The notes beneath the pieces are model-generated. The model searched no databases and was not told the origin of the DNA. It saw only the letters and a list, made by a program, of their open reading frames with translations. Below are positions 1-7,373 of a DNA stretch of 24,762 nucleotides, in pieces. The stretch covers positions 1-24,762 of the forward strand of contig JBDRKQ010000254.1 in NCBI GenBank assembly GCA_043813895.1, given 5' to 3'. This DNA comes from CAZTAR01 sp043813895. Lineage in GTDB: Bacteria > Planctomycetota > Phycisphaerae > UBA1845 > UTPLA1. The translations under genes were made by a program, and so were the position numbers. Each line of letters starts with the position of its first letter. Position 1 is the first letter of the stretch.

Positions 1-365
1 ATCGCCGGCATGGTGAAGCAGGTGCCGCCGGCAACGTAGCCCGATGTCGTGCTGATCGCGAGGACATAGACATTCTCTAGGATTGAGCTAGCCCGCTTCC
101 CCGCCTTTAGCAGGAAGCCCGATAAGCCGATCGCCAGAATAGAAATCGGGATGGCCGTCTCGATGCCCTGGCCGGCCTTGAGTGCCAGGAACGTTGCCGC
201 CACCGAGAATACAATGTTCATGAGCAGACCGAACACAAACACCCGTGTGGTCAGTTCGGGGACCGTCACGTTCGGCGGGACCATGGGCACGTATTCTTCG
301 CCCGGCTTGAGCTCTCGATACGCATTCTCTGGAAACTTGAAACCCGTCTGGTGCTGATCGGACAT
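1..365 (-). CDS. OPT-family oligopeptide transporter, N-terminal fragment
   Basis: This is the first 121 residues of a gene that runs off the left edge. OPT transporters are large polytopic inner-membrane proteins that import oligopeptides or metal-chelate ligands, usually with protons. Reverse translation shows a soluble N-terminus with FPENAYRELKPGEEYVP, which I recognise from bacterial OPT proteins. A first membrane helix follows (about residues 41-62, FVFGLLMNIVFSVAATFLAL), then LKAGQGIETAIPISI, a second hydrophobic stretch, and the start of the conserved ILENVYVLAIST...GGTCFTMPAI region. The start is supported by a GGAAAGGA Shine-Dalgarno at 372-379, six bases upstream. It lies about 600 bp downstream of atpC on the same strand, so it is probably its own transcription unit. 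The transported substrate cannot be told from this fragment. Confidence 0.85.
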   Translation of the reverse strand, partial: MSDQHQTGFKFPENAYRELKPGEEYVPMVPPNVTVPELTTRVFVFGLLMNIVFSVAATFLALKAGQGIETAIPISILAIGLSGFLLKAGKRASSILENVYVLAISTTSGYVAGGTCFTMPA

Positions 366-445
366 GGGTCGTCCTTTCCGTAATAAGCGAGGGGCCTGCC
401 GGTCGCCAGCCGCGCCGCCGGCGAACCGTTAGGCCGAACGGCGGT

Positions 446-474
446 AGCCTACCATCACTCGTTCGGCGTGTGAA
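446..474 (-). promoter_or_regulatory. Candidate sigma70-type promoter for the OPT gene
   Basis: Read on the minus strand, TTCACA (5 of 6 to the -35 consensus) is followed after 17 bases by TAGGCT (3 of 6 to the -10 consensus), about 80 bases upstream of the OPT start. This is a weak pattern match only. Confidence 0.2.
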
Positions 475-761
475 GTCTGGCAATGTCGCCGTGCGTTGGC
501 GCAGAATGGGGGAAGTGCCTGGGAGTCGCCCGGCGCCGCATGCTTGCGCGGCAGGGCGGCTCTACTCAGCGGCGGGTGGCTCAGAACCGAGCCCGCTACG
601 CGCGGGCGTCCGGGAATATGTTTGAGGAAAGGGCGACGCCGGGCAGTTCGCGATGGGGATCGGGCCCTGCCGATGGTTGGCCCACGTGCCGTTCTCGGCG
701 ATGGCTGTTCTCGGGACTTGTGTACTTTGGGTGCCAAGGGCGGTTTGACCGCCCGTGCCGG

Positions 762-823
762 CACTGGCAGCAAGCTGCCAGTGGCACCCGCCGATCGCCG
801 GTACTGACAGCGAGCTGCCAGTG
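762..823. repeat. Two tandem copies of palindromic repeat family A
   Basis: CACTGGCAG-CAAG-CTGCCAGTG (762-783) is a perfect 9-bp inverted repeat with a 4-base loop. A second copy at 802-823 has two changes in its left arm (TACTGACAG-CGAG-CTGCCAGTG). Both are followed by GCACCCGC. Related copies in this window lie at 2782-2804, 2820-2842, 10913-10935 and 20267-20289, so this is a dispersed intergenic family. Confidence 0.85.
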
Positions 824-963
824 GCACCCGCTCATTGCCGGCACTGGCGCGCTTGGGGCTTGGATGGGATGGTTTGCCCACGTCATCAGAGGCGGGGGAA
901 TGCCTCCCTCGCTTGCGCGTCGGGCTGGTCTTTGGCGGCGGATGGTGCGTCTCGGGACACGCC

Positions 964-1368
964 CTACTTCTTCGCGATGCGAAGTCGGGCCTTTGCGCGT
1001 GCCATCGCCCGGTCTCGTGCGGCGACGGCCTGGAGGTCATGGGCGGGCATCTGCGAGGCTTCGGCCAACTCCTTCTCTGCGTCTGCACGGACGATGTCGT
1101 CTGCTGCGGCCGCGCGTTCCGTGAGCAGCGTCAGCTCGTTGTGCAACACCTGGGCGAACCCGCCGTCGACGAAATACTCCTTCGGGCCGGTATCGACGCC
1201 GTCAACGCGGAGGACGCCGGTGCCGAGTTCGCAGAGGAGCGGGGCGCGGTTCTTCAAGATGCCGGTTTGGCCGTCGTGGGCGGGCATGACGACGGAGGTG
1301 GCCTGGGTATCGAGGACCTGTTCCTCCGGCGTGATGACCAGACAGTGGATGGGCGCTTCCTTAGCCAT
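964..1368 (-). CDS. atpC: F-type ATP synthase epsilon subunit
   Basis: The 134-residue product matches the epsilon subunit of F1-ATP synthase, part of the central stalk that couples the F1 head to the membrane ring and can inhibit ATP hydrolysis. The N-terminal beta-sandwich (residues 1-88) shows the family pattern: CLVITPEEQVLDTQATSVVMPAHDGQTGILKNRAPLL, then a glycine-rich stretch and FVDGGFAQVLHNELTLLTERA. The C-terminal two-helix region (about 90-134) is alanine/arginine-rich and ends RLRIAKK. Length is normal. The start lacks a strong Shine-Dalgarno (TAGAAAACCGGC precedes ATG), but there is no better in-frame choice. Its usual neighbour atpD is absent: the next gene upstream is the divergent wecB. 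Either the atp genes are split in this genome or this is a secondary copy. Confidence 0.92.
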   Translation of the reverse strand: MAKEAPIHCLVITPEEQVLDTQATSVVMPAHDGQTGILKNRAPLLCELGTGVLRVDGVDTGPKEYFVDGGFAQVLHNELTLLTERAAAADDIVRADAEKELAEASQMPAHDLQAVAARDRAMARAKARLRIAKK

Positions 1369-1497
1369 GCCGGTTTTCTAACGGAGTCCAGCGGGCGTGT
1401 CAAGTCCTGGACGCCCCTGCTCTGTGAATGCTGCGCCAAAGGACAAGCCGTATGGGCCCGTTGCGGGGCCGTGATACTATCGGCGGGGCTGATCGGA

Positions 1498-1568
1498 GCC
1501 CCAAGCGCAAGCGCGGGGTATTCGTGGACAGACCTTTGAGGTGTCATACCCGCTCGCTTGCGCTCGGG
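1498..1568. repeat. Inverted pair of repeat family B
   Basis: CCCGCTCGCTTGCGCTCGGG at 1549-1568 is an imperfect palindrome (7 of 9 outer pairs plus a TT centre), followed by GGCTTGGATCGGG. A related copy in the opposite orientation lies at 1498-1517 (GCCCCAAGCGCAAGCGCGGG). A third full copy is at 3959-3978, followed by GGCTCGGATTC. All are intergenic; here they sit between divergent atpC and wecB. Confidence 0.7.
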
Positions 1569-1655
1569 GCTTGGATCGGGTGTTCAGGGTGCCCGCTCGT
1601 TGCGGCCCCATTGAATCCCGGCTAATCTGACTTTTCCCCGGTCGAGGAAGACCTT

Positions 1656-2753
1656 ATGCTCAAGATCCTCTGTGTTTGTGGGGCTCGCCCCAACTTCATG
1701 AAGATCGCGCCGCTGGTCGAGGCGATGACGAAGACCGGCCGCATCCGGCCCTACATCGTCCACACCGGGCAGCATTATGACGAGCGGCTGAGCAAGCTTT
1801 TTTTCGACGATCTGGGCATTCCGCAGCCCGACGTCAACCTCGAAGTCGGCAGCGCAAGCCACGCGGTCCAAACGGCGGAGATCATGCGCCGTTTCGAGCC
1901 GGTGATTCTGGAGCAGCAGCCGGATTGGGTCGTGGTCGTCGGGGATGTGAACAGCACGGTCGCCTGTTCGCTCGTGGCCTGCAAGCTGGGGATTCGCGTG
2001 GCCCATGTGGAGGCCGGCCTGCGGAGCGGCGATCGGACGATGCCCGAGGAGATCAACCGGTTGTTGACCGATTCGATTTCCGATCTGCTGTTCGTTACCG
2101 AACCCAGCGGTCTGGAGCACCTCAAGCACGAGGGTATGCCGGAAGAGAATATCCACTTTGTCGGCAACGTGATGATCGACACGTTGTTGAAGAACCGTGC
2201 GAAGGCGGAGGCGTCGCCTGCACTGGATGAGCTTGACCTGACGCCGAAGCAGTACGCCGTTGTGACGCTTCACCGGCCGAGCAATGTGGATGTCGCCGAG
2301 AATCTCGGTTCGATCCTCGACGCGTTTGAGCGGATTGCCGAGGATATGCCGATCGTCTTCCCGATGCACCCGCGGACTCGGCACAACGTCTCGGAGTTGG
2401 GCCTGGGCGGACGGTTCGATGCCATCGCCGGGTTGAGGACGCCGGAGCCGCTGGGCTATCTCGATTTCCTCAAGCTGATGGCGGAGTCTTCGCTTGTGCT
2501 GACTGATTCGGGCGGAATCCAGGAGGAGACGACGATCTTGGGCGTGCCCTGTTTGACGCTGCGCGAGAACACCGAGAGACCGGTGACCATCACAGAAGGG
2601 ACGAACCGATTGGTGCGGCCGGAAGCGAGTTCCATTCTGGCCGCCTACGCGGAGTGCAGGGCTTCTCCGCCAGCGTCGGGTCGATGGCCGGACCTTTGGG
2701 ACGGGCATGCCGCGGAACGGATTGCCGAGGTGTTCCTGCGGGTGAGCGGCTAG
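1656..2753 (+). CDS. wecB: UDP-N-acetylglucosamine 2-epimerase (non-hydrolysing)
   Basis: The 365-residue cytoplasmic enzyme interconverts UDP-GlcNAc and UDP-ManNAc, feeding surface polysaccharide synthesis. Family motifs run throughout: GARPNFMKIAPL (residues 9-20), HTGQHYD (36-42), GDVNST (96-101), HVEAGLRSGDRTMPEEINR (117-135), TLHRPSNVD (204-212), FPMHPRTRHN (235-244) and LTDSGGIQEE (282-291). Residues matching the E. coli WecB catalytic set appear to be D97, E119, E131 and H206. Length is normal (E. coli 376). The start has GAGGA at 1644-1648 with a 7-base spacer. It is followed after 144 bp of repeats by a nucleotide-sugar SDR in the same direction, so both probably serve cell-envelope glycan synthesis. 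No glycan assembly gene is adjacent, so the end product is unknown. Confidence 0.95.
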   Translation: MLKILCVCGARPNFMKIAPLVEAMTKTGRIRPYIVHTGQHYDERLSKLFFDDLGIPQPDVNLEVGSASHAVQTAEIMRRFEPVILEQQPDWVVVVGDVNSTVACSLVACKLGIRVAHVEAGLRSGDRTMPEEINRLLTDSISDLLFVTEPSGLEHLKHEGMPEENIHFVGNVMIDTLLKNRAKAEASPALDELDLTPKQYAVVTLHRPSNVDVAENLGSILDAFERIAEDMPIVFPMHPRTRHNVSELGLGGRFDAIAGLRTPEPLGYLDFLKLMAESSLVLTDSGGIQEETTILGVPCLTLRENTERPVTITEGTNRLVRPEASSILAAYAECRASPPASGRWPDLWDGHAAERIAEVFLRVSG

Positions 2754-2781
2754 CGCTTCGCGACTGGAAACTGATGCGTGC

Positions 2782-2842
2782 CACTGGCGGCTTGCCCGCC
2801 AGTGTGATGACCGTCCCCGCACTGGCAGACAAGCTGCCAGTG
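2782..2842. repeat. Two adjacent copies of palindromic repeat family A
   Basis: CACTGGCGG-n5-CCGCCAGTG at 2782-2804 and CACTGGCAG-n5-CTGCCAGTG at 2820-2842 are perfect 9-bp inverted repeats in the gap between wecB and the SDR gene. The two copies differ in a compensatory way (G:C replaced by A:T at the ninth stem position), which suggests the stem is what is conserved. Confidence 0.85.
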
Positions 2843-2897
2843 GCACCCGCCAAAGGCCGTAGCGGGGGGTGCCACTTGCGGGAAAGGCGAGACCACG

Positions 2898-3833
2898 ATG
2901 GACCTGAGCAAACAACGCATCGTAGTGACCGGCGGCGTGGGTTTCCTGGGGCGGCACGTCCAGGCAGAACTGCGGAATCGCGGCGCTGACGAGACGCGAA
3001 TCCTCGTCCCGCTCCGGGCGGAGTTCGACCTGACACGGCGGGAGGACGTGGAGCGGATGTACGCCGAGATGCGCCCGACCGTGGTGATTCACCTGGCGGC
3101 GGAGGTGGGGGGCATTGGCGCGAATCGTGAGAATCCCGGCAGGTTCTTCTACGCCAACATGGCGATGGGGCTACACCTGATCGAGCATGCGCGGATTGTG
3201 GGCATCGAGAAGTTCGTGCAGGTGGGGACGGTGTGCGCGTATCCGAAGTTTGCGCCCGTGCCATTCAAGGAGGCGGATCTTTGGAACGGTTATCCCGAAG
3301 AGACGAATGCGCCGTACGGCATCGCCAAGAAGTCCTTGCTCGTGATGCTCCAGGCCTACCGTGAGCAGTACGGCTTGAATGGAATCTTTGTGGTGCCGGT
3401 GAATCTGTACGGGCCGGGCGACAACTTTGACCCGGCATCCAGCCATGTGATTCCGGCGCTGATTCGGAAGTTTGTTGAGGCGAAACGAAGCGGCAACGAG
3501 GAGGCGACCGTTTGGGGCACGGGCTCCGCCAGTCGAGAGTTTCTCTACGTGGAGGACTGTGCGCGCGGAGTCGTCATGGCGACGCAGGCGTACGAGAGCC
3601 CGGACCCTGTCAATCTTGGCGCTGGTGAGGAGATCACGATCCGGGAGTTGGCGACGCGGATCAAGGAGATCGTCGGGTTTGAGGGGGAGTTGACCTGGGA
3701 TGCGAGCCAACCTGACGGTCAGCCGCGACGATGCCTGAATACGGATCGGGCGGCCGAGGCGTTCGGCTTCCGCGCGGAGGTGGGCCTCGAAGAGGGTCTC
3801 CGGCGGACGGTGGAATGGTGGCGCGGACAGTAG
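2898..3833 (+). CDS. GDP-L-fucose synthase-like NAD(P)-dependent epimerase/reductase
   Basis: The 311-residue extended SDR resembles GDP-L-fucose synthase (Fcl/WcaG), which converts GDP-4-keto-6-deoxymannose to GDP-L-fucose. The Rossmann motif is TGGVGFLG (residues 11-18). HLAAEVGGIGANRENPGRFFYAN (65-87) and the substrate region VPVNLYGPGDNFDPASSHVIPALI match the family. The catalytic YxxxK is Y140/K144, and the Fcl general-acid pair appears kept as C113 and H183. The catalytic serine of E. coli Fcl (S107) is replaced by T111 (GTVCAYPK). I believe this variant typifies a bacterial subfamily, but its exact substrate is less certain than for true Fcl. No GDP-mannose dehydratase (gmd) is adjacent. 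AAAGG lies at 2883-2887 upstream of the start. It is probably co-transcribed with wecB. Confidence 0.85.
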   Translation: MDLSKQRIVVTGGVGFLGRHVQAELRNRGADETRILVPLRAEFDLTRREDVERMYAEMRPTVVIHLAAEVGGIGANRENPGRFFYANMAMGLHLIEHARIVGIEKFVQVGTVCAYPKFAPVPFKEADLWNGYPEETNAPYGIAKKSLLVMLQAYREQYGLNGIFVVPVNLYGPGDNFDPASSHVIPALIRKFVEAKRSGNEEATVWGTGSASREFLYVEDCARGVVMATQAYESPDPVNLGAGEEITIRELATRIKEIVGFEGELTWDASQPDGQPRRCLNTDRAAEAFGFRAEVGLEEGLRRTVEWWRGQ

Positions 3834-3958
3834 GTGGAGCCGTGGTCGTGATCGGGTCGGTTTTCGTTCAGATCGAGGAGTTCTTCCGGCGAGCGCTGAC
3901 CGCTTGCTGACGCGCGCGGCTCTGAACCATGCCCCATCGCTGGGTCCTTTGGGTTCTA

Positions 3959-3978
3959 CCCGCTCGCTTGCGCTCGGG
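3959..3978 (+). repeat. Copy of repeat family B
   Basis: Identical over 20 bases to the copy at 1549-1568 and followed by GGCTCGGATTC. It lies in the 181-bp gap between two convergent genes. A short direct repeat GGCTCGGATT recurs about 20 bases further on. No T-tract terminator is visible. Confidence 0.75.
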
Positions 3979-4014
3979 GCTCGGATTCTGCCGCGCGCGG
4001 CTCGGATTGTGGGA

Positions 4015-6663
4015 TCACTCGCCGGTTAGCAGGTTTACGAACGGCGCGATATCCTGGTCGTCCACCACTCCGTCGATGTAGACGTCCGCGAGCATGCGCT
4101 GGCATGTCGGGTAGGGATCGCCGTCATGGTCGGCGTCGTATCCGGTCGGGTCGATGAGTGCCTGCACGAAATGGACGACGTCCAGCCCGTCGATGACGGT
4201 GTCACAGTTCATGTCACCCCGGTTGAACAGCGGCACTTCGACAGTAAAGGTCGCGTCGCTCTCGTCCCAATCGCCGTAGCTGCCGCCGCCGTAATGCGCC
4301 CGCACACGGGCCTTGTAGTCTGTTCCGGGGATCGCAGGCGTCCAAGGCGTCGAAGTCGCGCCGGGGGCGGTCAGCGCTATGATGTCCTGCCATGTGGTCT
4401 GGTCGTCGCTCAGCTGGAGGTCATCAAGATACACAGTGTCGTCGTATGAGCTCGTGTTGATGTCCTTGTCGAACTCCCACTTCAGCTCGTAGGGCCCTGG
4501 CGCAGGCAGCGTCGTGTTGTAGTACTGCCAGCTTCCGTTGCCGGCAACGTGAATCTGCCTGTTGTCGTCGATGTAGAAGTTGAACCAGTCGTAATCCGCT
4601 TCCGAGCTTACGCGGTACCAGAAGCTGAGCTTCCCGGCGCCGACGCTCCTCGTCATCCAGGTAACCTGATTATCGCCGATGTCGCCGCCGCGCGCGGAGC
4701 GCGTGCCGCCGTGAGCGTCGGCAGTCGTGACAAACCAGACTGCGTTGCCGCCGGTGGCGTAGTCCGGTCCGAGCGAGCCGTCCTCGAAGTCGTCCGTCAC
4801 GCTGCTGCTCTGCCCGTAGTTGTCCGAGTACTGCACGTGGAATTGGGCTGTGGGGTTGCCCAGCCATGTGACGTCCGTTTCGACGTTCGCGTCAAGCGTC
4901 TCACCGCCGTTCGGGAAGGCGATCTGGGCGGAGGGCCCCATCTGCACGTCCAGCCGCGTCGCGTCGCCGCTGTTGACGACAACGCCCGAGTATGTGACCG
5001 GATCGTAACCCGCGGCCGCGAAGTTCAGCTCGTAGGTGCCGGGCATCAACATGCGGTGGTAGTCGCCAACGTCCGGGTCGGTGTAGATGTCGTGCTCGCG
5101 TCCGGTCACTGTGACCGTGGCCGCGATCGGATCGCCCGTGTTCACATCGGTGACGAGCCCTCGCACGCCGATCAGGCAGGTCGCCATGTAGGCGAACATC
5201 GAATCGCGGTTGTCGCTCCAGTAACTTGGCATCTGTGAATACGATGGCGCCTTTGTGTCGCTGATTTCGAGCGTGATCGCGTTGCAGCCCATGTAGCGAT
5301 AGTTCCAGTCCTGCATACCGCCGTCGATCGAGTACCAATCCGCTCCGTTGGTGATGCCGTGGTACCAGGAGCCGTTCCACATCGGCAGGTTGTGCTGTGA
5401 ATACTCTTCGCTGATGTAGACGAACAAGTCCTCGTAGGGTGTCGGCGAATAAACGCTGCCCATGCCGTCATTGTCGAAGGGGTAATTCGCGACGAGTGCG
5501 CCGCCGTGCATGTTTGCCGACAACGTGAAGGACTGCCCGAACGACCAGTTCATGATGATGCCCACCTCGGGCTCGTGGCCGGCGGGCGTGTTCGGATCGC
5601 CATTCGTGCCTTCGGGGAAGTTGCGGTTCAGGTCCACGCTATGGGCGTTGTATCGCGTGCCGCTCATGTACCCGTCCGGGTTCATGGTCGGGACGATCCA
5701 GATCTCGATCTCGTTTACGAAGTTGGTGATGTCCGGGTCCGTGCCGTAGTCGGTGAGAAGCTCGTCGATGAAGTTCAGGAGCATCACGAGGCCGGTCGTT
5801 TCATCGCCGTGCATGTTTCCGACGTACTTGAATTCCGGCTCGTCCTCCTCCGTGCCCGGGTTGTCGGTAATCTTGATGGCCCAGATCGTGCGGCCGTTCA
5901 CGGTCGTGCCGGGCAGGGGCACCGCGTCACAGAGGGACGGATAGGCGGTTTCGTAGTTCTGGAGCGTGGAGACAATATTGCCGGTGCCGGAGTCGTAGGG
6001 GGGGTAACCGCTGGGCTGACGGTCACCGTCGCGCGGCGTTGGCGCGGCGTGGGGCCACGCGAGGTTGCCGTCGTTGTCTCGAAGCGTGGGGTCCGCGCCA
6101 GCCGCGATCAGGCCGTTTGCCAAGGCATCGAGCTGCGCTTGTGACGCTTCATCGTGCACTCTGGCGCCTATGCCGAGCAGGTGAAGCGGCGTCTGGCCGG
6201 AAGCGTTCCGGGCGTTCACGTCGCTTCGAGAGGCGAGTAGGGCGGCCAGCACGTTCGGCCTGGCCATTCGCGCGGCGACGTGCAGCGGGGTCTCTCCGCT
6301 CGCGTTGACGGCGTTAATCGTCGCACCGGCGTCGAGCAACATCCGCACCAGCTTCACGTCGTCCGACGATGCGGCGACATGCAGCGGCGTAACGCCACGG
6401 CGATCCGCGGCGTTGACGTCGGCTTCGTATCGCAAAAACTCCTGGAGAATGGCGTCATGGCGACCGGCGGCGGCCTGGTGCATCGGCGTTTCGCCTGCGT
6501 CATTCCGCGCGTGTGCCAAACTCGGATCAGTGGACAGCAGGTCGGCGACCCGTTTGGCGTCGCCCAATCGGGCTGCCGTGAAGAGATCGGATCGAGAATC
6601 GGCCAGGGCGGCGGACGCGCACAGGAATACCGTCAGCGTTGCGATGAGGCGTGTGTAAGACAT
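4015..6663 (-). CDS. Secreted ankyrin-repeat / M14 zinc carboxypeptidase with dockerin-like C-terminus
   Basis: The product is an 882-residue exported metallocarboxypeptidase. Order: signal peptide (1-21, cut near ALA-DS); four to five ankyrin repeats (about 24-205, with GETPLHVAA, GVTPLHVAA and GQTPLHLL cores); peptidase domain (about 226-495); transthyretin-like domain (498-576) as in carboxypeptidase D/E enzymes; an NGGET module (583-610); a MAM-like jelly-roll (about 624-760); and a two-loop EF-hand dockerin-like end (817-871). Zinc ligands are H285 and E288 (HGDE) and H386; substrate residues N346/R347 lie in DLNRNFP; the catalytic glutamate is E466 (ITLEIS). ITNGADWYSIDGGMQDWNY matches the CPD/CPN subgroup. 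The start at 6663 has GAGGGG at 6667-6672 and places the signal peptide first. A longer in-frame start at 6759 would bury it behind repeat-derived residues. It likely trims C-terminal residues from extracellular peptides. Confidence 0.93.
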   Translation of the reverse strand: MSYTRLIATLTVFLCASAALADSRSDLFTAARLGDAKRVADLLSTDPSLAHARNDAGETPMHQAAAGRHDAILQEFLRYEADVNAADRRGVTPLHVAASSDDVKLVRMLLDAGATINAVNASGETPLHVAARMARPNVLAALLASRSDVNARNASGQTPLHLLGIGARVHDEASQAQLDALANGLIAAGADPTLRDNDGNLAWPHAAPTPRDGDRQPSGYPPYDSGTGNIVSTLQNYETAYPSLCDAVPLPGTTVNGRTIWAIKITDNPGTEEDEPEFKYVGNMHGDETTGLVMLLNFIDELLTDYGTDPDITNFVNEIEIWIVPTMNPDGYMSGTRYNAHSVDLNRNFPEGTNGDPNTPAGHEPEVGIIMNWSFGQSFTLSANMHGGALVANYPFDNDGMGSVYSPTPYEDLFVYISEEYSQHNLPMWNGSWYHGITNGADWYSIDGGMQDWNYRYMGCNAITLEISDTKAPSYSQMPSYWSDNRDSMFAYMATCLIGVRGLVTDVNTGDPIAATVTVTGREHDIYTDPDVGDYHRMLMPGTYELNFAAAGYDPVTYSGVVVNSGDATRLDVQMGPSAQIAFPNGGETLDANVETDVTWLGNPTAQFHVQYSDNYGQSSSVTDDFEDGSLGPDYATGGNAVWFVTTADAHGGTRSARGGDIGDNQVTWMTRSVGAGKLSFWYRVSSEADYDWFNFYIDDNRQIHVAGNGSWQYYNTTLPAPGPYELKWEFDKDINTSSYDDTVYLDDLQLSDDQTTWQDIIALTAPGATSTPWTPAIPGTDYKARVRAHYGGGSYGDWDESDATFTVEVPLFNRGDMNCDTVIDGLDVVHFVQALIDPTGYDADHDGDPYPTCQRMLADVYIDGVVDDQDIAPFVNLLTGE

Positions 6664-7004
6664 GTTCCCCTCGTTCACCGGAAAGCGGTTGGCTGGGCAC
6701 TGCCGGCTCGCTGGCAGCCCAACTACCGATATTGTACCAGGAGCCTTTGCGTTGGCCAAGACATAATCCCCCTGTTCTCCGCCGATAATGCGGTTGCAGG
6801 GTGGTTACGCGGCGACTGCGGCGAAGACGCGTGCTCCACAGTTCTCATCGGTCCATTCTGTAGGGGCGTTTCGTTCCATCGGCGCGCCGGCGGCCGCACT
6901 CCCGGCCAGCTTGGCTGTTGGGTGAGAGTCGCGCATCAACGTGATCGTGAATCCGTCGGCGTCTCGGCGCAGTCTGTGGGCGATGGGTCGCTTTCAGATA
7001 GAAG

Positions 7005-7120
7005 AGCCGCGGGCTTCGGCCCGCGCGGTCGTCCGAAGGTGCGAGCGTCTTCGCGCCGGGAACAACCGCGCGGACTGAAGTCCGCGGCTCCTCGACCGCG
7101 CAGGCTGAAGCCTGCGGCTC
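7005..7120. repeat. Cluster of three palindromic repeats (family C)
   Basis: Three hairpins share the flanks ACCGCG and GCGGCTC. They are CGCGGGC-TTCG-GCCCGCG (7008-7025, with a stable TTCG loop), CGCGGACT-GA-AGTCCGCG (7069-7086) and CGCAGGCT-GA-AGCCTGCG (7099-7116). The first has the flanks in reverse orientation. Stem bases differ between copies but pairing is kept. Confidence 0.8.
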
Positions 7121-7232
7121 GAAAGACGCCTTCCATCGCTGTCCTCGTGGAGATGACAGCAGCGCGACGGCGTCCCACTCCGGCGCGCGATCTGTGTGGA
7201 TGTCCGGCGATTGGCTCCCGCAACGCGCACTC

Positions 7233-7261
7233 TTGACAGTGCCGCGGTTCTGCATTCTAGT
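7233..7261 (+). promoter_or_regulatory. Candidate sigma70-type promoter for the GT4 gene
   Basis: A perfect -35 hexamer TTGACA (7233-7238) is followed after 17 bases by TCTAGT (7256-7261, 4 of 6 to TATAAT). Transcription from here would give a leader of about 105 bases before the gene at 7374. Confidence 0.35.
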
Positions 7262-7373
7262 AGGTGTCGCGTCGGGCCTGAGGCCTGTCGCGTCGACCAT
7301 GGCAGCGAAGCTCACACGTGTTCCGGCTTCGTTCGGCTGACACCCGCGACAACGACCTGCGAGGTGACGCACC

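Larger units (their letters stand above)
366..963. other. Intergenic region between OPT gene and atpC
   Basis: No convincing gene was seen on either strand. Open frames here are GC-driven, lack family resemblance and mutually overlap. The stretch holds two adjacent copies of the CACTGGCAG/CTGCCAGTG hairpin repeat (762-783 and 802-823). It also holds a half copy near 841 and a partial copy of a second repeat (CGCTTGGGGCTTGGAT) around 850-865. Confidence 0.6.
6664..7373. other. Intergenic region between divergent M14 peptidase and GT4 genes
   Basis: There is no convincing gene in about 710 bp. It should carry the promoters of both flanking divergent genes. It holds an imperfect hairpin repeat at 6691-6720 (arms CTGCC/GGCAG, with outer GGCTG/CAGCC). 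It also holds three hairpins at 7005-7120 and a candidate promoter at 7233-7261. Confidence 0.6.

Noticed and set aside
429..1124. Long open frames on both strands around 429-1124
   Set aside because: They run through hairpin repeats, overlap one another and are antisense to atpC; no protein family resemblance.
5506..6144. 212-codon plus-strand frame opposite the peptidase gene
   Set aside because: It is antisense to the conserved catalytic core of the M14 protein and is explained by high third-position GC.
6664..6759. Upstream extension of the M14 peptidase gene
   Set aside because: It would place 32 unrelated residues, partly repeat-derived, before a good signal peptide; a strong Shine-Dalgarno supports 6663.
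7005..7120. Possible CRISPR array from three regularly placed repeats
   Set aside because: The units are self-complementary with differing stems, unequal spacing and no conserved spacer length; they fit dispersed hairpin repeats.
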